A stretch of 64,000 nucleotides of DNA from Prunella strophiata (GCA_036583965.1 JAZBQD010000015.1:82099309-82163308), one strand, 5' to 3'. Numbered from the stretch's first letter, positions 45,171 to 59,682 are shown. Notes: generated by a model not told the origin, from the sequence alone. Translations and numbers: made by a program.

Positions 45171-47349
45171 TTCATAGCTGTTAAAAGACTTCAATGGAAA
45201 GCAGGCCCCTCAGTCATTGACCATCAAAGATGAGTGGTTGGTGCTGTCGAGCAGTTCTGCTGTCGGTGCCCCCTAGATGGCACCCTTTGCCACTCCAGCT
45301 TTCCATCGACCACTTCCCTCTTGGACAGGATGGCAAAACAGCTCGTGACAAAACTGCTTCTTACATGTTTTACGTGTGCTTTGTTCAGAATGCCCTCTTG
45401 TCCCCCATTTGTACTGTTGGCAGCATTTGTACCCCATTTGTACTGTGTCTTTGTATCTTGGCTAGGTTCTGTCTTCAGTGAATGTGAAATTTTGCTTCAG
45501 GTTATACGCTAGCAAGTAAGAGACATTTTGTTTTCATGTGTGAGGACCAAATTTAAAGACTAAAAATCCAGACCTGTCTTGACTCATTGCACTGAACAGA
45601 CACACGGAGACATCTGAAGGTGCTGGTCCAAGGGTGGGGGTGGCACAGGGTGGGAACAAGCAGGTGTGAGAAGGTGAAATAATTCCTTTTGACAACAGCA
45701 CCAGCTTATGCAAATATAAACTGATTGTGAAACTGCCACACAAATGACCCAGCTGCATTAGATCCTAATGAGCTTAATGTTTTACACCTGGACTGCTTTT
45801 GATGGCCCAGCCAAAACTGTGTGCAGTTGGTCACAAACCTGCTGTCTCTTCCCTGTGGCTCTTACTTGGGAAAGATCTGGTGTCAGAATGCAATTCAAAT
45901 TGTTTGATCTTGAATTACTATCTGCAAAAAGTGGTCATGAAATTATTATCCAGTGTGGGTAAGTTAACTGGGCAAAGAGGAGCCTGGGAGCTTCTATAGT
46001 TCTGAACATCACTAATATGAGGCAACCAAGTTGCACTTGTGGATCATAGAGCTGGGGTTTAAACACAAGTCACTGACCCTGAAGAAGATAAATTTACATT
46101 TTATATGCAAAGCTATCCTTTTGCTGATAATCTGAAAACAGTTTAAGGACTAATTTATAAATATTTAGTTCAGCTAGAGATGTTGGATACCCTTGGTATT
46201 TGATGGTCAGTTAAACTAGGCCTGGGGATAGCTAATTGTCCTCTAATTCTCTGTATCCTTTGAGCCTTCTGTCACCTCCTTCTCCACCACCACCACCACT
46301 ATTTATCTAGCAGTCACTTTCCTTGCAGGTTCTGTGCTGGAGATGACTGTGGTGGTAACAATATTTTAAAAGTTCCTTTTTCCAGGGGAGGCCAGAGTCA
46401 TGGCAATATTTTGTGCAGAGAGTATAATGATCACTGTCACACAATGAACTCCAGATAATGCTCCTCTGGTCCCTAACACTGTTCAAGATATTGAACTATG
46501 TATTTTGACAGAAACCTATTTCTGGTTTTACAGTTTGAATGTAATTCTTTACATTTTAAAGAATAGACTTTTTAACAAAACCTGTAAGGGACTCAGTACA
46601 TTTGGAGTAAAACTTAAACCCTCAAGGCTTTCTTTAGCCTTGAAATTGAAGCACCATGTCTAAAGCTTGCCTTGGTATGGTCAGGAAATTGGAAGTGGAC
46701 TTCAGCCAAGTTTGGGTCCATTTTGTTTTACCAAGCGCCTTTTCAGCTTGCTTGGAATGCTGTCATGAGATACCACGCTGCCAAGCTCAGCCTGGCGCAG
46801 CTTTACGGAATATCCTTTTTGTGGTGCCCTCTTCACGTCCCAAGTTCATGGTGCTCCCTTGTCATGTGGCAGTGTGTGTGTGATTCTGTGACTTCAGGTA
46901 GCGTCGTTTTACCTAATGCTCCTGGCTCCCATGCTTGTGAGAATATTTTCCTGTCTTTCTTAGAAAGAAAGAAGGGAATATCAACTGTTTCCTGACTGAA
47001 AAAAACCCTATCACTACACTGACCCTTGCCAACATAACAGCTATGTACAAACTCAAAGGTGGCTTGAGAGTGCTCTGGAGTCACAGAAGACAGAAGCTGA
47101 TTAGGGAAAGGGCAACAGTCATTAATTTTTTTAATCTCATGACTTTTTTTTTTCCAAATGATGTAATGATATTTGCAAGCTGATTTGAGAATTTTTAGCA
47201 CTTGAGATTTCTGGTGTTTATATATTTTGCTTATTCACCTCTGATCAGGTAAATACCCGAGCAGAGAAGAAATGACACAGTTTCTTCTTACTTCTTCAAT
47301 GACTTTTAGTGCACTGTAATTATGGGCAGCAGTTGCATGGAATATGTAT

Positions 47350-47369
47350 AATCCTTATATATAAGGATT
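47350..47369. repeat. Perfect 20-base palindrome
   Basis: AATCCTTATATATAAGGATT equals its own reverse complement. The half-motif ATCCTTATAT or close variants recur at about 47416-47445, so the area is a small cluster of related AT-rich units. Confidence 0.85.
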
Positions 47370-47546
47370 CCTTCCATAAATATAGTCCCGAGACCTTATG
47401 TAATGGTTCTTCACAATCCTTACATATATCCTTATATCCTTATTTATTAGACAATAAGCCACAACATGCTTTATTCCTCAGATTTTCATTTTTTAACCTC
47501 TAGAAATAAATCTCTCTGGGCTTACAATAGGGCTGGTAGCAACAGG

Positions 47547-47596
47547 TTTTTTTTTTTTTTTGGTTTTTTTTTTTTTTTTGGTTTTTTTTTTTTTTT
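47547..47596 (+). repeat. T15-GG-T16-GG-T15 run
   Basis: Three T-runs of 15-16 bases separated by GG, period about 18 bases. Looks like an expanded T-rich minisatellite or amplification of a poly(T) with substitutions. Confidence 0.85.
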
Positions 47597-49995
47597 GTTA
47601 AGTTACTTACTCTAGTTTTAATACCTTTTTTGGTTGTTTAGAAATTTCCCAGGTTTAGTCTGCTCAAGCAAATATTTTCCATGCAGAATTTTCATCAGCC
47701 TTGAATTGCTTGAGAAAATTCAACTAAAGCAGTCTATCTGCTTCTGGGAATTTTAGGGGAAAGAACATACTTTTATGATAATATTGAGGGTTTCATATCC
47801 GTGTTATTGAAATAATTTGGCACCTTCCATCCTTCAGATCAAGGAATTGATGGCTGGCAGGTGAGCAAATGCTGGATATGAAAGGGCAGTACAGCTAGGA
47901 CTCCCTTTCTACACGGTATTGGTTTGCAAGCACAGGAACAGAAAGCACTGAAGACAGTAAAACTGTGGCTTTTCAAACTGACCTTTCTATGCACATGCAT
48001 TGTGACACGTTAGGTTATTGCCTTGAATTTTTTTTTCTTTCCATTTCTTGCATATTAAAAGGGGGAAAAAAAAGAAGATTCTCAATTGCCTGAAATGTTA
48101 GCTGCAAATGGATTGTGCTAAGAGCTTGCCTTCATTGGAGAAGTTCTGGAATGTCAGAGTAATTGCCTTCAAGTTCGTGCAATACACATCCCATGTAGAT
48201 CCCTGCACCTGTTTCATGCTTGTCAGTGATCCATCACTTCTTTTCCTTATAGGTTCAGGGAATGTGTTGAAGTGTGAGATGGGATCCTGCAGCGTGTCTG
48301 AACCTTGTCTAGCTAGGTGGTACTTACAAAGCTGTGGAGAGTTTTGAGGTTGCCTGCCAAATTGCATCTGCTAGAGCAGGAGAACCAAGTTATTCAGATG
48401 ATTAAAATTAAAGGGATGGATCTAATCCTGCAAAGAAATGCTGCCTGGATTGTAGGTAATTTCTGCCTTTTGGCTTCATATCTCTGGCACACCTTGTGGA
48501 CTGTGTTAAGCTGTGGAAGAAAGAAAGGGATCCCTGCACCTGGAAATGCACAGGTAGTAGATATACTTTTAATAAGTTAGCTACATTTCACTGCTCAGTC
48601 TCAGTATTGTTTAACTGGATGAATGCTGCTTGTGTTCGGATGTAACCAGTTAAACCTATTTATTTTTTCCTGGAGCGGCATTTATTTCTCTTTTATACCG
48701 GCAGTATGTAGGTCTGGCCGGCAGTAAATCCTAGGCAGATGATGTGCTTTTCAGCAAAGTGCATCTCTTCCCTCGGAGGGCTTTGTCTTGCCATTAAAAC
48801 ATCCTCTAGTGACCTCTACTGGGTGCAGTACAAGGGAGTGCCTCAAGGTTACCGTCCGTGGCCATGGTGGGAGCACGGTTGCCAGCCCTTTTTTGCTGCG
48901 GGACTCAGAGATCCCTAGTAAGCTCCTTATTTTCCTGCTGTTGTCAAGTGAATGTAGCGTTATCTCCCCAAAAAATTAGCATCACTTGTTAGTACATCAC
49001 GTTGCAAAGATAGTATGCATGTTTGCTGTGGTTTCCCAGAAAGTAATGCAGGGATGACCCATCATGTGGTAGCTCAAGAGTTTTTAGAATTCCCAACAGG
49101 AAACATTACTTAAACAAAAGGAACAGATGAGTTTAGAAAGGCAAAAAGGAAGATGCTTTTTTCTAAAGTATCTCCAAGGATGTAGATTGCCAAAATGCTT
49201 AGGATTTTAATTCGTTTGCTACAAATGACATTTTTCTTTCTTTCTTTGAAGACAGCCACTTGCAGAATCTCAAAAGTGTTTTCATGACAAAGGTTTGAGG
49301 TCTGAAAAGTCTGCAGCCTTACACTTGTATATTCTTCTACAGTTATCAGCCAAAAGAGTCATGACCTATTGTGTGACTTTATAGCAGAATTTTTCATACA
49401 TAGTGTAAGGACCTCACAGGATAGTGATAAGGAGAATAATTGAAATATTGTTACACAGTATTAGCATGCAAGATTGATAATATTCACAAAGAAGTCACCT
49501 GGCAAATAAAAAAATCAAATCTGTTGTTCATAGTTTGCATTTTGTCTGAAACTGTTCCTGTACTCACACCTGAGCTTGAAAAGGATCCACTCTTTCCTTT
49601 ATGCCTAGCTCATTAAAATTTTGCATTTTCTCTTGAATGAATTGTAATTTGAAATTAAAAAGAAATTAATTTAATTCCAATGTCATTCTTGTTAATTTCC
49701 TTCCATTTGTATTATACTTCTACTGTTTTGCTACAGTCAATCTATTTTTCAGTTTTTAAAACTTAAGGCCAACATAATACATGGTATTTGGTAGCAAGAG
49801 AATTGTATCCATTGCACTGTGAAGAAAACAGATTTTTAAACTACCCTATATTAAAACTACGAGAGATTGTTTTCTAGTCCTTATTATCACTAAAGTATTT
49901 TTTCCTGAATTTGGCATAAGTCAGAGCTCTTTGCCAGTTTTCTTGCACATAATTAACCCACTTTTGAAATTCAGAGTGGTAATATCTGTCAGATT

Positions 49996-50001
49996 CCCCC
50001 C

Positions 50002-50033
<32 letters not shown>
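49996..50033 (+). repeat. C14-T24 homopyrimidine run
   Basis: Fourteen C followed directly by twenty-four T, 38 bases of uninterrupted pyrimidine on one strand. Exact lengths in such runs are often unreliable in assemblies. Confidence 0.9.
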
Positions 50034-50034
<1 letters not shown>

Positions 50035-53000
50035 TTGCTCTGTGTGTGTTACATTTGTTCTTTTGAGTTGAAAGGTCCTTCATGAAGTGTAAGTTTCCCA
50101 GGCTGTCTCCTAAGCCCTCATACATAGAAAGGTGGCATGGACTCACAAGTATTTCAAGGGCAGGGCAAGTGTCCTTTCCAGGAACTGGCAGTAGGGCTGT
50201 GCTCATGCAGGGATTCCTGGGTAATTGGAATCCTTAGCTTTGGGAGGAAATGAGGCAACAGCTGCCTGAAACCAAGATTGTTGTGTTGTCATCTCAGGAC
50301 CCCATGGCATGTCCATTCCAGGCTCATCCTTCCCTCTTCCTTGCTAGAGAAGCATTGTTGTCAATTGCAAGAAAGCAGTTCCTCGAGCTCCCTTGTCCCT
50401 GTGCATGCTGATATGTGTCCTGTGGCTTTCAGACCTGTGAAGGTTTGCACTGCTGTGATGAGAAAGGCTGGTGACCAGCATTGATATTTGAGAATGGTTC
50501 TTCTTTGAACTCCCAAAATGAGAAAAAACAGGAATTAGATCAAGAGAGCTCTATGGGTCTTGCTCATTTTTCTGAGGTTCTGGTGAAAATATGAGTTTGG
50601 CTTCCTAAGAGACTTTAAGGGAACAGTGCTACCTTTGATCATGATACTCCTTCCCCAAAGAAGTGTTAATTGAGAAAAAAGGTTTAGAGTTATAACAAGT
50701 AACTAGCAGCAAATCCATTTTGTTTCTGTGTATGATACTAGAGCAGAACACTACTGCCAGTGGGAGGTAGCTGGACTGTTGGTGACCCTGTGTTTGTTCA
50801 GCAGGTTGTGAAGGGTCTTTGGTAATAATTACCTAAGTGTGTTATTATGAGCAAGCAGAATCCCTAACTGGGACTGTGTGAGGCTTAGTACAGGTCGGAT
50901 CCACTCCACAGAATTCCTTGTCTGAACAGCTGGATAAGGGAGAAGTGAAATGAGAAACAGGTACAGACATGGATGAAGTGCTAAGGCCATGCTCTCAGTC
51001 AGTGACATCTGTGCAGAGACATCTCCAACATGGAAATGAAATTGCTGACTCTCTGTCTAGTGTCCAGTATCTTCTTTACGTGGCTATATGCTGAGATCTG
51101 AGGGCAGGCATGCCTCTGAACTCTCAGCCTTCTGGATCCCAGCCATTTCGTGAGTGCTGATTACTTTGCAAAGCTCCTACACACCATTTGGTCCAGGATC
51201 TAAAATTTCAAAAATCTATGGCATCTTTTAGATATCTTTATTTTTCTGGTGTTCACTTACGTACAATTCACTTCGTCCTCTCCCTGTTAATTCTGCTTGA
51301 TTTTTATTTAGATCCTATGGATGGATTCATAGATCCTATGAATACCATGGTTAAAGTCTCATTGTAACCTTTGGAATACATGACTGTTGAAACATCTGAA
51401 AATTGGATCAGTTTCAGTACAGCAAAGGTGTATATATTTATTTCTGTGTAAAAGATGTTGCATCTTGTCTATCTTCCCTTAAAAACTTATTTTTGACCCT
51501 GGGTGCACAGCTTAGCAAAGAATTCTTTTGGCCATGATCATTCAGAGGTGTCTTGTTACAGATTACCTACCCAACCAATTTGTAATATACACAGAGGTCC
51601 AGGGAGAGACATTCAGACTGTCCCTGTGACCTTTCTCTTCTGGCATCCTTGTGCAATGTCTTGTGAACACATTTAGCAGAAGTCACGGTGCAGTGAAAGT
51701 GACTTTGCAGCACTGAGTGTGGCATGAGAATTCCAAACAAGGGCCCTTGCGTGGGAGAGGCACATTTCTGTTACCTTGAACGGAAACCTCACATGTAAGG
51801 AGCATTTTAAGGGGTACAGTATCTTCATTTTTCCACTTATATGGACAACCTGCTGTAATTCCTGGTGTTTGATCCTTCTGTGTTTGCTGAAAATGTTTTT
51901 TTACTTACCCGAGTTCAAGAAATTGCTTAGTTGTTTATATTGAAAACACAAGTTAGACATGCATTGTATAGTATGTAAGGGAGTAAGCAGGTACTTTTAA
52001 GTGCTTATTTGACATTTACAAATTAAATTCTTGAGAGAAATTAAAACGAGGCTTTATAATATGACCTCGTGCTAAAGAAAATGCGTGGGATGTGGTTATA
52101 ATACACATAAATTAATTTGTTATTGACAATAAAAAAGGGTATTTTTCCATAGTTCCCTGTCTCCAAGGCTAAATAAGCAGACATACTGGTACATGAGATC
52201 TCCCTAACACCATGCCTGAACTAAACAGTGATAGAGCAGATATGTGGGCAGATAGATTTAATTTCAGTTATGACCCCACCTGATTATGACTCTGTCTAGT
52301 TTACCTCATATCTTAAATAGGGACTGTAGCTGAAGATGATAGAGAAAATCTCAGCCTTTAAGCTTAACTATTTTGCAGGGAGACAACAAGGTGTGGGGTG
52401 ATTTTCTCTTGACCTTTGATGCTCCCATAGCCCTTATTATCATAACTACATTTTAAAGGGCATGTTCACTAAAGGAATTACTGCTTTTATCAAATCAAAC
52501 ATGTTCTGCTGTCTTTGTGAAACTCGTAGTAGACCCATGTTTGGTAATTCTAAATCTGGAGCAATTGCCTAAAGCCTCTTGGTCCTGCATGTTTTAGACC
52601 ATAATAGAGGAATCCTACATTTTCCTATATATACCTACCCTATGTATTTCTTCCAATTCATATGTTAGCAGGGTTTTATAATGGTTTCATAAGAAACCTA
52701 TTCTGTAAGAATAGAAATATACAATACAGAAATGTAACTTGATGGTGAGAGCTTTTAAAGGGCTTGAGGGTCTAAACATAACCTCATATGGCATTACTAA
52801 AATGGAAGAATGAATAAAATTCAGAAGATTAGGACAAATTAATAGGAAAAATTGATTTAAATGATTAATTTATTTTTTTCTATTTTAGTCACTTCTAATC
52901 CTTTAAGTTGTCCTTTTTTTAAAGACAATATTCTAGCCCCTAAAATGCATATTTCCAGCACTACATCCAAGATCTGTATTTTTAATCTCCCTTGTGTGTG

Positions 53001-56000
53001 CACCTCATTTCTAGTTGTAGAATAATTCACTGTCTGTTAAAATAGAGAAACATAGAAAGGCATGAATTTATCAAAAAACTTAAACTGGGCAGGTTTTTGA
53101 AAGCATTTTCTCTTTCTTTTACTGATTCCTTATGGAACTACTGCCTCTCCTGCCATTGTTAGTTATTGGGCCTGTTAATATTTGCACCACTTTTCTTACT
53201 TAAGGAGAACACCTTGTGCACTTAATGCTGCATAAAAATTGCACTACAGTTCTTTTTTTGTCAGACAGCTACTCTAGAGAATAGGCATGAAAATCTTTAG
53301 CTTGGAATTCTAGCTGCCACTGACTGCCAACAGTTTGATTCTAAGTGTTTGAGGGCCAGCATGGGACTTGTAAGGAAAGGTTGTGTGATGCACTGTTCCT
53401 GGCCCACACTGTGCTTTACAAGGTCCCCCTGCTTTGTTAGCAGTAATTTCATGTGTGGTTAGCTGTTTCAGAAGCCAGCTCAGGATGAGAATTTGCTCCT
53501 TATATTTCCAGACAACACAAAGTTTAAATGTATCAGAGATTATTTATGGACACTGTGAGTGACAGTTGTCACATCAGAGACATGACAGTCTAAGTAGACA
53601 GGCTGTTATGAAACTGAGTGGAGAAGCAGGGGCTTAGAAGGATGGAAATAAGCATCCAAGGTCACCCAACAGATCTGTTACAGAAGCAGGGCTGAAAGTC
53701 AGACTTTCTGACTTCCAGGCTGGGGCCCAAGTCATGCTGCTACTGCAGCAGGACCCTCTTCGCAATAAAAGAAATGTCTTGTTTATCACACCTGTTTCTT
53801 ATATCTGGAGCTGTATTCTCTGAGACAGATTGTATGAAAGCCTTCATGTTATCAGCTAGCATTTGCCAAGTATGTGGGAGATACTTTTTTCCCTCAAGGA
53901 ATTATTCAGTCATCTCCATTTCAGCATCATGTGACTGCAGTAGAGAATATTGGCTTCTTAGCTATCTCTGAGTTCCAAAATCAGTGGAATGCATAATTGA
54001 AGGAATATGGGTTGGCAATAATGATTTAAGATCTATTTCCATGTCTGCCAATCCTCCTGTAGTTCCCAGGATCATCCTGCATCTGGAATCATACTCTTAA
54101 GGTATGCAGTCTCTGGAGCTATGAATTTTCCAAAATGTTCAGCAGACACCAAAGAAAAATTAGACTCTTAAAAATAACTTCCTTTTGGCATTATCTTTCA
54201 ATAACATTTGACTTTAGAAATTTTATTTTATCTTTTACCTTGGAAATCATAATAATTTATAAAGACCCGACAATGCCAGGGAAGTCAAGAAGAGAAATAT
54301 GATTCTATAGTATTATGAACAGCTTTTATCAGCATGAATTTGGAATGAGAATTGATTTGTCACAGGAAGCACTGAAGTTTATGCCAAAAAAATATTTTCT
54401 GCAAAAAAAAACCCTACAAAAGTCATTGGTTTGGAACATCTGTTTATCCATTGTTCAGTATATGTCCTGGCTTTTTTTCTCCCTCAACTTCTAAAAACAT
54501 GCTTTTTTGTTCTTTGTGGTACTCCAAGTAGCTCAAAAGATTCCTCCAATATTAGAAAGAACTAACTGAAATTAAAGCATAGCTTTCTAAACTACGCAAG
54601 ACATTTAATGTTCTACTCTCTGTTTGTCAATTATGATTGCAAATAAGCAAATACTGTTTGTTCCAGAGGAAAGATGGGATTTTCTACCTTCTGGTAAGCC
54701 AAAATGACATGCTAAAGGATATAGCCAGAGATGCTTCACCAAGTGGTGGTCTCAGATTACACATTATTTACAGTGAGTCTCTTCACATACTTGAAGTTAA
54801 GCATGTACTGAAATGCTTTGTTAAATCAGGGTTGTTGGGCATCATGAATTCATGTACATTGAGACTACATGAGCATACATCCAGTGAAAAGTTGCATTTT
54901 CAAGGAGCTCATATTCTATGTGTAAAGGTAAATGAAAGAATTGCACAACAAAGCAGTAACATTATTGTTCAGTGAACTTGTTTTTGTAGCTAGCCTGTTC
55001 TTGACAAGGGTGGTGCTTTAATCATATCAGAGGATTTTTTCAATCTTCATTCTGCAGGGTGTGGTCTTTGTTAGGATTTTGCTGTACCATGGATTGTGTT
55101 GATAAGCATTCAGTTGCTGATTCCTTGAAATAAGTTGAAGTGCATAAAAATAAAGAGAAAAGTAAAAGATAAATCAGAAGTGTGAAGAAAAGCTGGTCCC
55201 TTTTCAATTTATTTTCAGTTTCTCACACACTTATATTACTTGTCTTTTACAGAAGTTCTCAATTTGAGTCAAACAAGGCCAAACTCCTTTGGTGTTGTTC
55301 TGGTTGACACAAACCAAGAATTGGTTTGCTGTGTTTCACTGACCAGAAAATACAGAAACCTCCGTTGGGATGATTCCCCTTCCATGTCAAAAAACTGAAC
55401 TTCAGGGTATAAAATGGTGTATTTCAGATAAAACTTGCCCAGCTGTCACTGATTGATTGCCAAAATTGTGGTCAAGTGGGAGTTTCAGATGTGTACATGA
55501 AATGTAAATTCTTTGGTTTATGTAGCTGCTAATTTTTTTGTAATACATTGGGAATTAGCTGAGCTCATTTATCTTTATTCTTTTCCAGTGCTTTCATACT
55601 TGTTTCTCCCAAAAGTGGCCCACCACCACTGTTTTGTGAGCATTACCTGTTCCCTCTGATATTCATATCAGTAGGACTCCTACAGTATGGGAGACCGGAA
55701 CTCTGACAAACATCCCTCCACTGTCTGAGCATCAGTTTAAAATCAGCAATGAATATTGTATGTGTGCATTGCTATCTGATTGAATGTGGGGGCTAGAAAA
55801 TGTTTGAAAGATTGTTCCCAGTAATGATTCTCTGAATACAATGAAGTGAAAGAAAAAAATTACATTCAAATGAGCTGTGATTTATGGATTACATAGGATG
55901 TAAACCTTCAAACCTAGAGGCTTTTGTTTTTATTAGGAACCCTTGCCAAACCTTTGTCTTTTTTAACAGGTACCTAATCCTAATGCGGGTAACCCTACCC

Positions 56001-59000
56001 TTGTTTTCTAAAAAAACCCTGGGATTTTCATGAGTTGCAGTAATAGGTCTCCCATTGTGTGCCCGTCATCATAACTATTGTCAGCCTGCCAGTGTTCAGG
56101 GAGTGTCTGCAAGACCAGTAAGAGAGGAAAGCTGACAGGCAAAATGAAGCTCTTGTGTCTAAATGTTCAGCAGTCTGCCAGTTGGTCTGCTTGGAATGAG
56201 TTGAAACAAGAGTAAGTTTGTCTCCAGCAAGGACAAGTCCTCACCAATTAGCTCTGGGTGTTTTTCAAATACCCTACAAGTAATATTTAGTTTCTCTCTC
56301 CCCTAAGGTTCTGCATTCTAGATAACTTGCCTGCAATATTTTTTTTTTTTTTTCTTTTCTTTTGAGAGGCTGATAAAGAGCAACTACAGTTCACAGTGAC
56401 CTCCAGTGGTGAAAAGCCTCTTCTGGAAGAAGAGCAGAGCTAATACCCAATTTTGTCTGAAAGCCATTCTTCAGAGGGTTTATACAGAGGGTCTATACAG
56501 CATAATACATTCTGATTTATCATGTTTTGTGCTGTGTTTCTGTTGTTGCTTTTTAAAAAATAACCTTGGATTTTTCTTCTGTCTGCTCTTTCTTGTTTCA
56601 GAATCTTTTTACTTTTTGGGTTGACAATAGTTGACAGTGGTTCTACTGGAGCCATCTTGTATATGAGCTACGAAGCTTTGCTTGATTAGGTGTCTCCTGG
56701 TATAATGGCATGAGATCAGTTCTGTTCTTCTTTCCCTCAGAAAGTCTTGATTTTTTTTTTACAGTATTCTCAATGCACATAATTTCTTTAAAGCTTCTTC
56801 TACATCTTTCTTTCTGTCTTTTCCGTATATTTACGTATGCTGTTCATTGAGGACTTTTTCCATTTTGCATAAGGTGGTTTGTTCAGTGGTTTGTGCTGAG
56901 TTGATTCCGCAAAGGTTTAGTCATCTGGATAGACTCCACAAATAGTATGAAAGAGTAGATTTTTGGAATTGATGATGCTGAAATGTGCCATTGAGAGTGA
57001 AGGGAAAATATTTCCATATTCTTCAAAGCAGAATATACCTTTTTGCTTTAGAGTCCCTCATAGCAATTTTATTGGAGGAATATTTGTCTTTGCCTACACT
57101 GGCTTCTGTACTATGGGCAGCACAGAATAACCTGCATTTTTTACTTCTATTTTCAGCATTACTAACCTTTCCCTAATAGACAGTTATCTTCAGGAATGAA
57201 AATGGAGCAGTCAAGATGTCAGGTCATTTATGGTTTTACAGGGGTTTGGAAGAAAATTTTGGGGTTAATATGGAATCACTTGTTTTTCCCAGGTGATTTC
57301 CATTCTTTTGCACTTCATATACCAAGTAAATGTGCTCTGTGCTAGACATGCAAGGGATCAGAAATCAGCAGGCCTAAGACAGCTGCAGTGAATGTAAATC
57401 CACATGGGCATTACTTGAGTGGACATATTCTGAGTTGCCAGTATGGTTATACTGGGAGTTGCTTCTTCCTGGGAATATCTAGATAAACAGAATAAAACCT
57501 AAACAGGCATGAAGATCAGGTTTCAGAATTTGCACAGTCTTGTTTGCTGATTTTCTGAACTAAGTTTTGCTGATTATTATGGATCTTTTATTCTCATGGA
57601 CTTTCTTTGGACCTCTGAGATGGTATTTGAGATGTTGTTGGAGTTCCTTGTCTATCTCCAGATAGGCTAGAATTTGGAAAACAAACTGAACAATTAAACA
57701 ACACAGTAGAGCAGCTCGCTGAAAGATAGAGCACAAAATATTCTTCTACAAACTGTGCTTGGGCTGGGTCTCCTCTAAATCCTTCCCAAACAGATTAGTT
57801 GGGTGCTGTTGTGTTTCCTTTACAGAGGTTTGCTGTGTCTTTGCCACAACCCCAGTGACTGACAGTGAAAGATCCTGTTGTCATTGCAAAAGAAAAGGGT
57901 GTGTTGGGCACATTTCCGCACTCCTTACTCTGGGCTGCAAGGGGGCAACTATGCTTGTCCATGGGAATATTCAAATCCTGTAGGGAGGGAGGTTGGGTGT
58001 CATGCTGGCAAGGTGCTTCCTAGCTTCCTGGGAATCTCTCTCTAGTCTGCTCCTTGTGAACCCTGTAAATGCCTAGAATTGGAATGCACATTTCTCATAG
58101 CTGTGGAGTAAACATGTATAAAAATAGTCCATTCATCTCATTGTCCAGGCCAGCGAAAAAGCAAGGCTCAGATTGGAGTTGAGGTGAAGAATTGGTGATA
58201 AACATCACCATGGATGGTTCTGCTGCGGCAGGCATGTGCTGCTTCCCCTGTAAGGTTTCCCTGGTAATCTCTGGGCAGTGGAACACAGACATCAGGTTTC
58301 ATGTTTCATCAAGGTTCATGCCTTTCTGAGAGACCATGGACTGCTGAAGAGATGCTGATGGTGTCACAGCAGCTTGAAAAGTTAGAAGACTGTAGTTGTC
58401 AGCAGAGCAGCAGGTGTTGTAGTGACAAAGGTTCAGACCTATGACATGAAATGCGGTGGTGCAATGGCTGTAGCTGGCTCTGCTCTTCTGGCTTATAAAT
58501 CATTTACATCAAAGCTAACTGGGAACTGAAGCACCTGCAGATGGTGATGAATCCTGTGGGCTTATGAGACTTTCTAATTGTAGTGTTCAGTGCTATGAAT
58601 GTTAACTATAATGAGTCCACCTCTCCCCAATTGTTTCTGTTCCTTAAATGGCTCCAGTCATATTTCTTTATCCCTGCTAATAATAGATGGGATTTACAGA
58701 TGGCTCATATGCCAAGGACTTAAAACTGAGCACTATGAAAATGTGTCATAGCTTCAAACCATAGTCTTGGATATTCTCCATGAACCTACTTGTGCCAGTA
58801 CTTTCCAGAAGTGCTTCCTGAGGACAATGGTGTTTCCTTTTTTGGTTCAGCAGTGGTAGGCATCTTGATAATGAATTGCATTCTGAGTGATTCTTGAGAA
58901 TCTTCTTGCATTAGGAACTAATGCAAACTAATTACAATACACAATTATAAGCTACCTATCTTGTCTTAAAATCTACAGATCTGTGGCTTTGTGTATTAGC

Positions 59001-59609
59001 TTAGGAAAAAAAGGTAAAGGTGCTTGCATGCACCAACATTACCTCCCAGCTCAAGATGAAGCAGGGCAGAAATAAGATTTGTGCTTCCAGATAAGGAATT
59101 ATATCACTCTAAACAGAATTTCTGATGCCTTCCTTAGAAACTTCTATCTATCCCACCTTGGATGAAGGAAAGCTGGGATGCAAGCCACTGAAGCTCTTTG
59201 CAATGTAAAGGCATTTGCAGGGTTTCATGTTTCAAATGACAATTATATTTACCCTTAGTTTGGGGAGGTGAGGTGGGAAGAGAGGAAAGAGGGAATAGAT
59301 TAATTTATTTTAAATTTTTTTTTCATTCTACCTGTCTTCTTTGTAAGTTGTTGCCTCAGATTCTTTTGTTAAGTATTTAAAAAAACAAACTAAATTTTAA
59401 ACCAATTGTACTCAAATAGTGTGTCCTGAACTTAGGCAGACTAGCTTACAGTGCATGTGGGAGAGACTGCAAAACTAATGAAGCATCTGAAACTTTTACT
59501 TTGCTACCAGGTTTAACTCTGTCTCTGCAATTTCTAATGAGTTCTGAAACCCCAAGGAACAAATTGCGTTGTTTATTCTTATTAAAGCAGACCTCCTAAG
59601 TCTCTGTTT

Positions 59610-59682
59610 GGGACATGTAAATTATTGTAACTCTGGGATATGTCATTATTGTAACATTGGGACACATAATTATTGTAACAGT
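59610..59682 (+). repeat. Short tandem repeat, about 24 bases x 3
   Basis: Three adjacent copies starting GGGACATG, GGGATATG and GGGACACA, each containing ATTATTGTAAC. Unit lengths are 25, 24 and 24 bases, with a few substitutions between copies. Confidence 0.85.

Noticed and set aside
51307..51345. Repeated GATCCTATG words as a CR1 tail
   Set aside because: No upstream CR1 sequence and the spacing does not fit the ATTCTATGA tail repeat.
54637..54975. 112-codon plus-strand frame in the MYLK4 intron
   Set aside because: No domain recognised and no exon borders spanning it; only an embedded microexon-like segment is noted separately.
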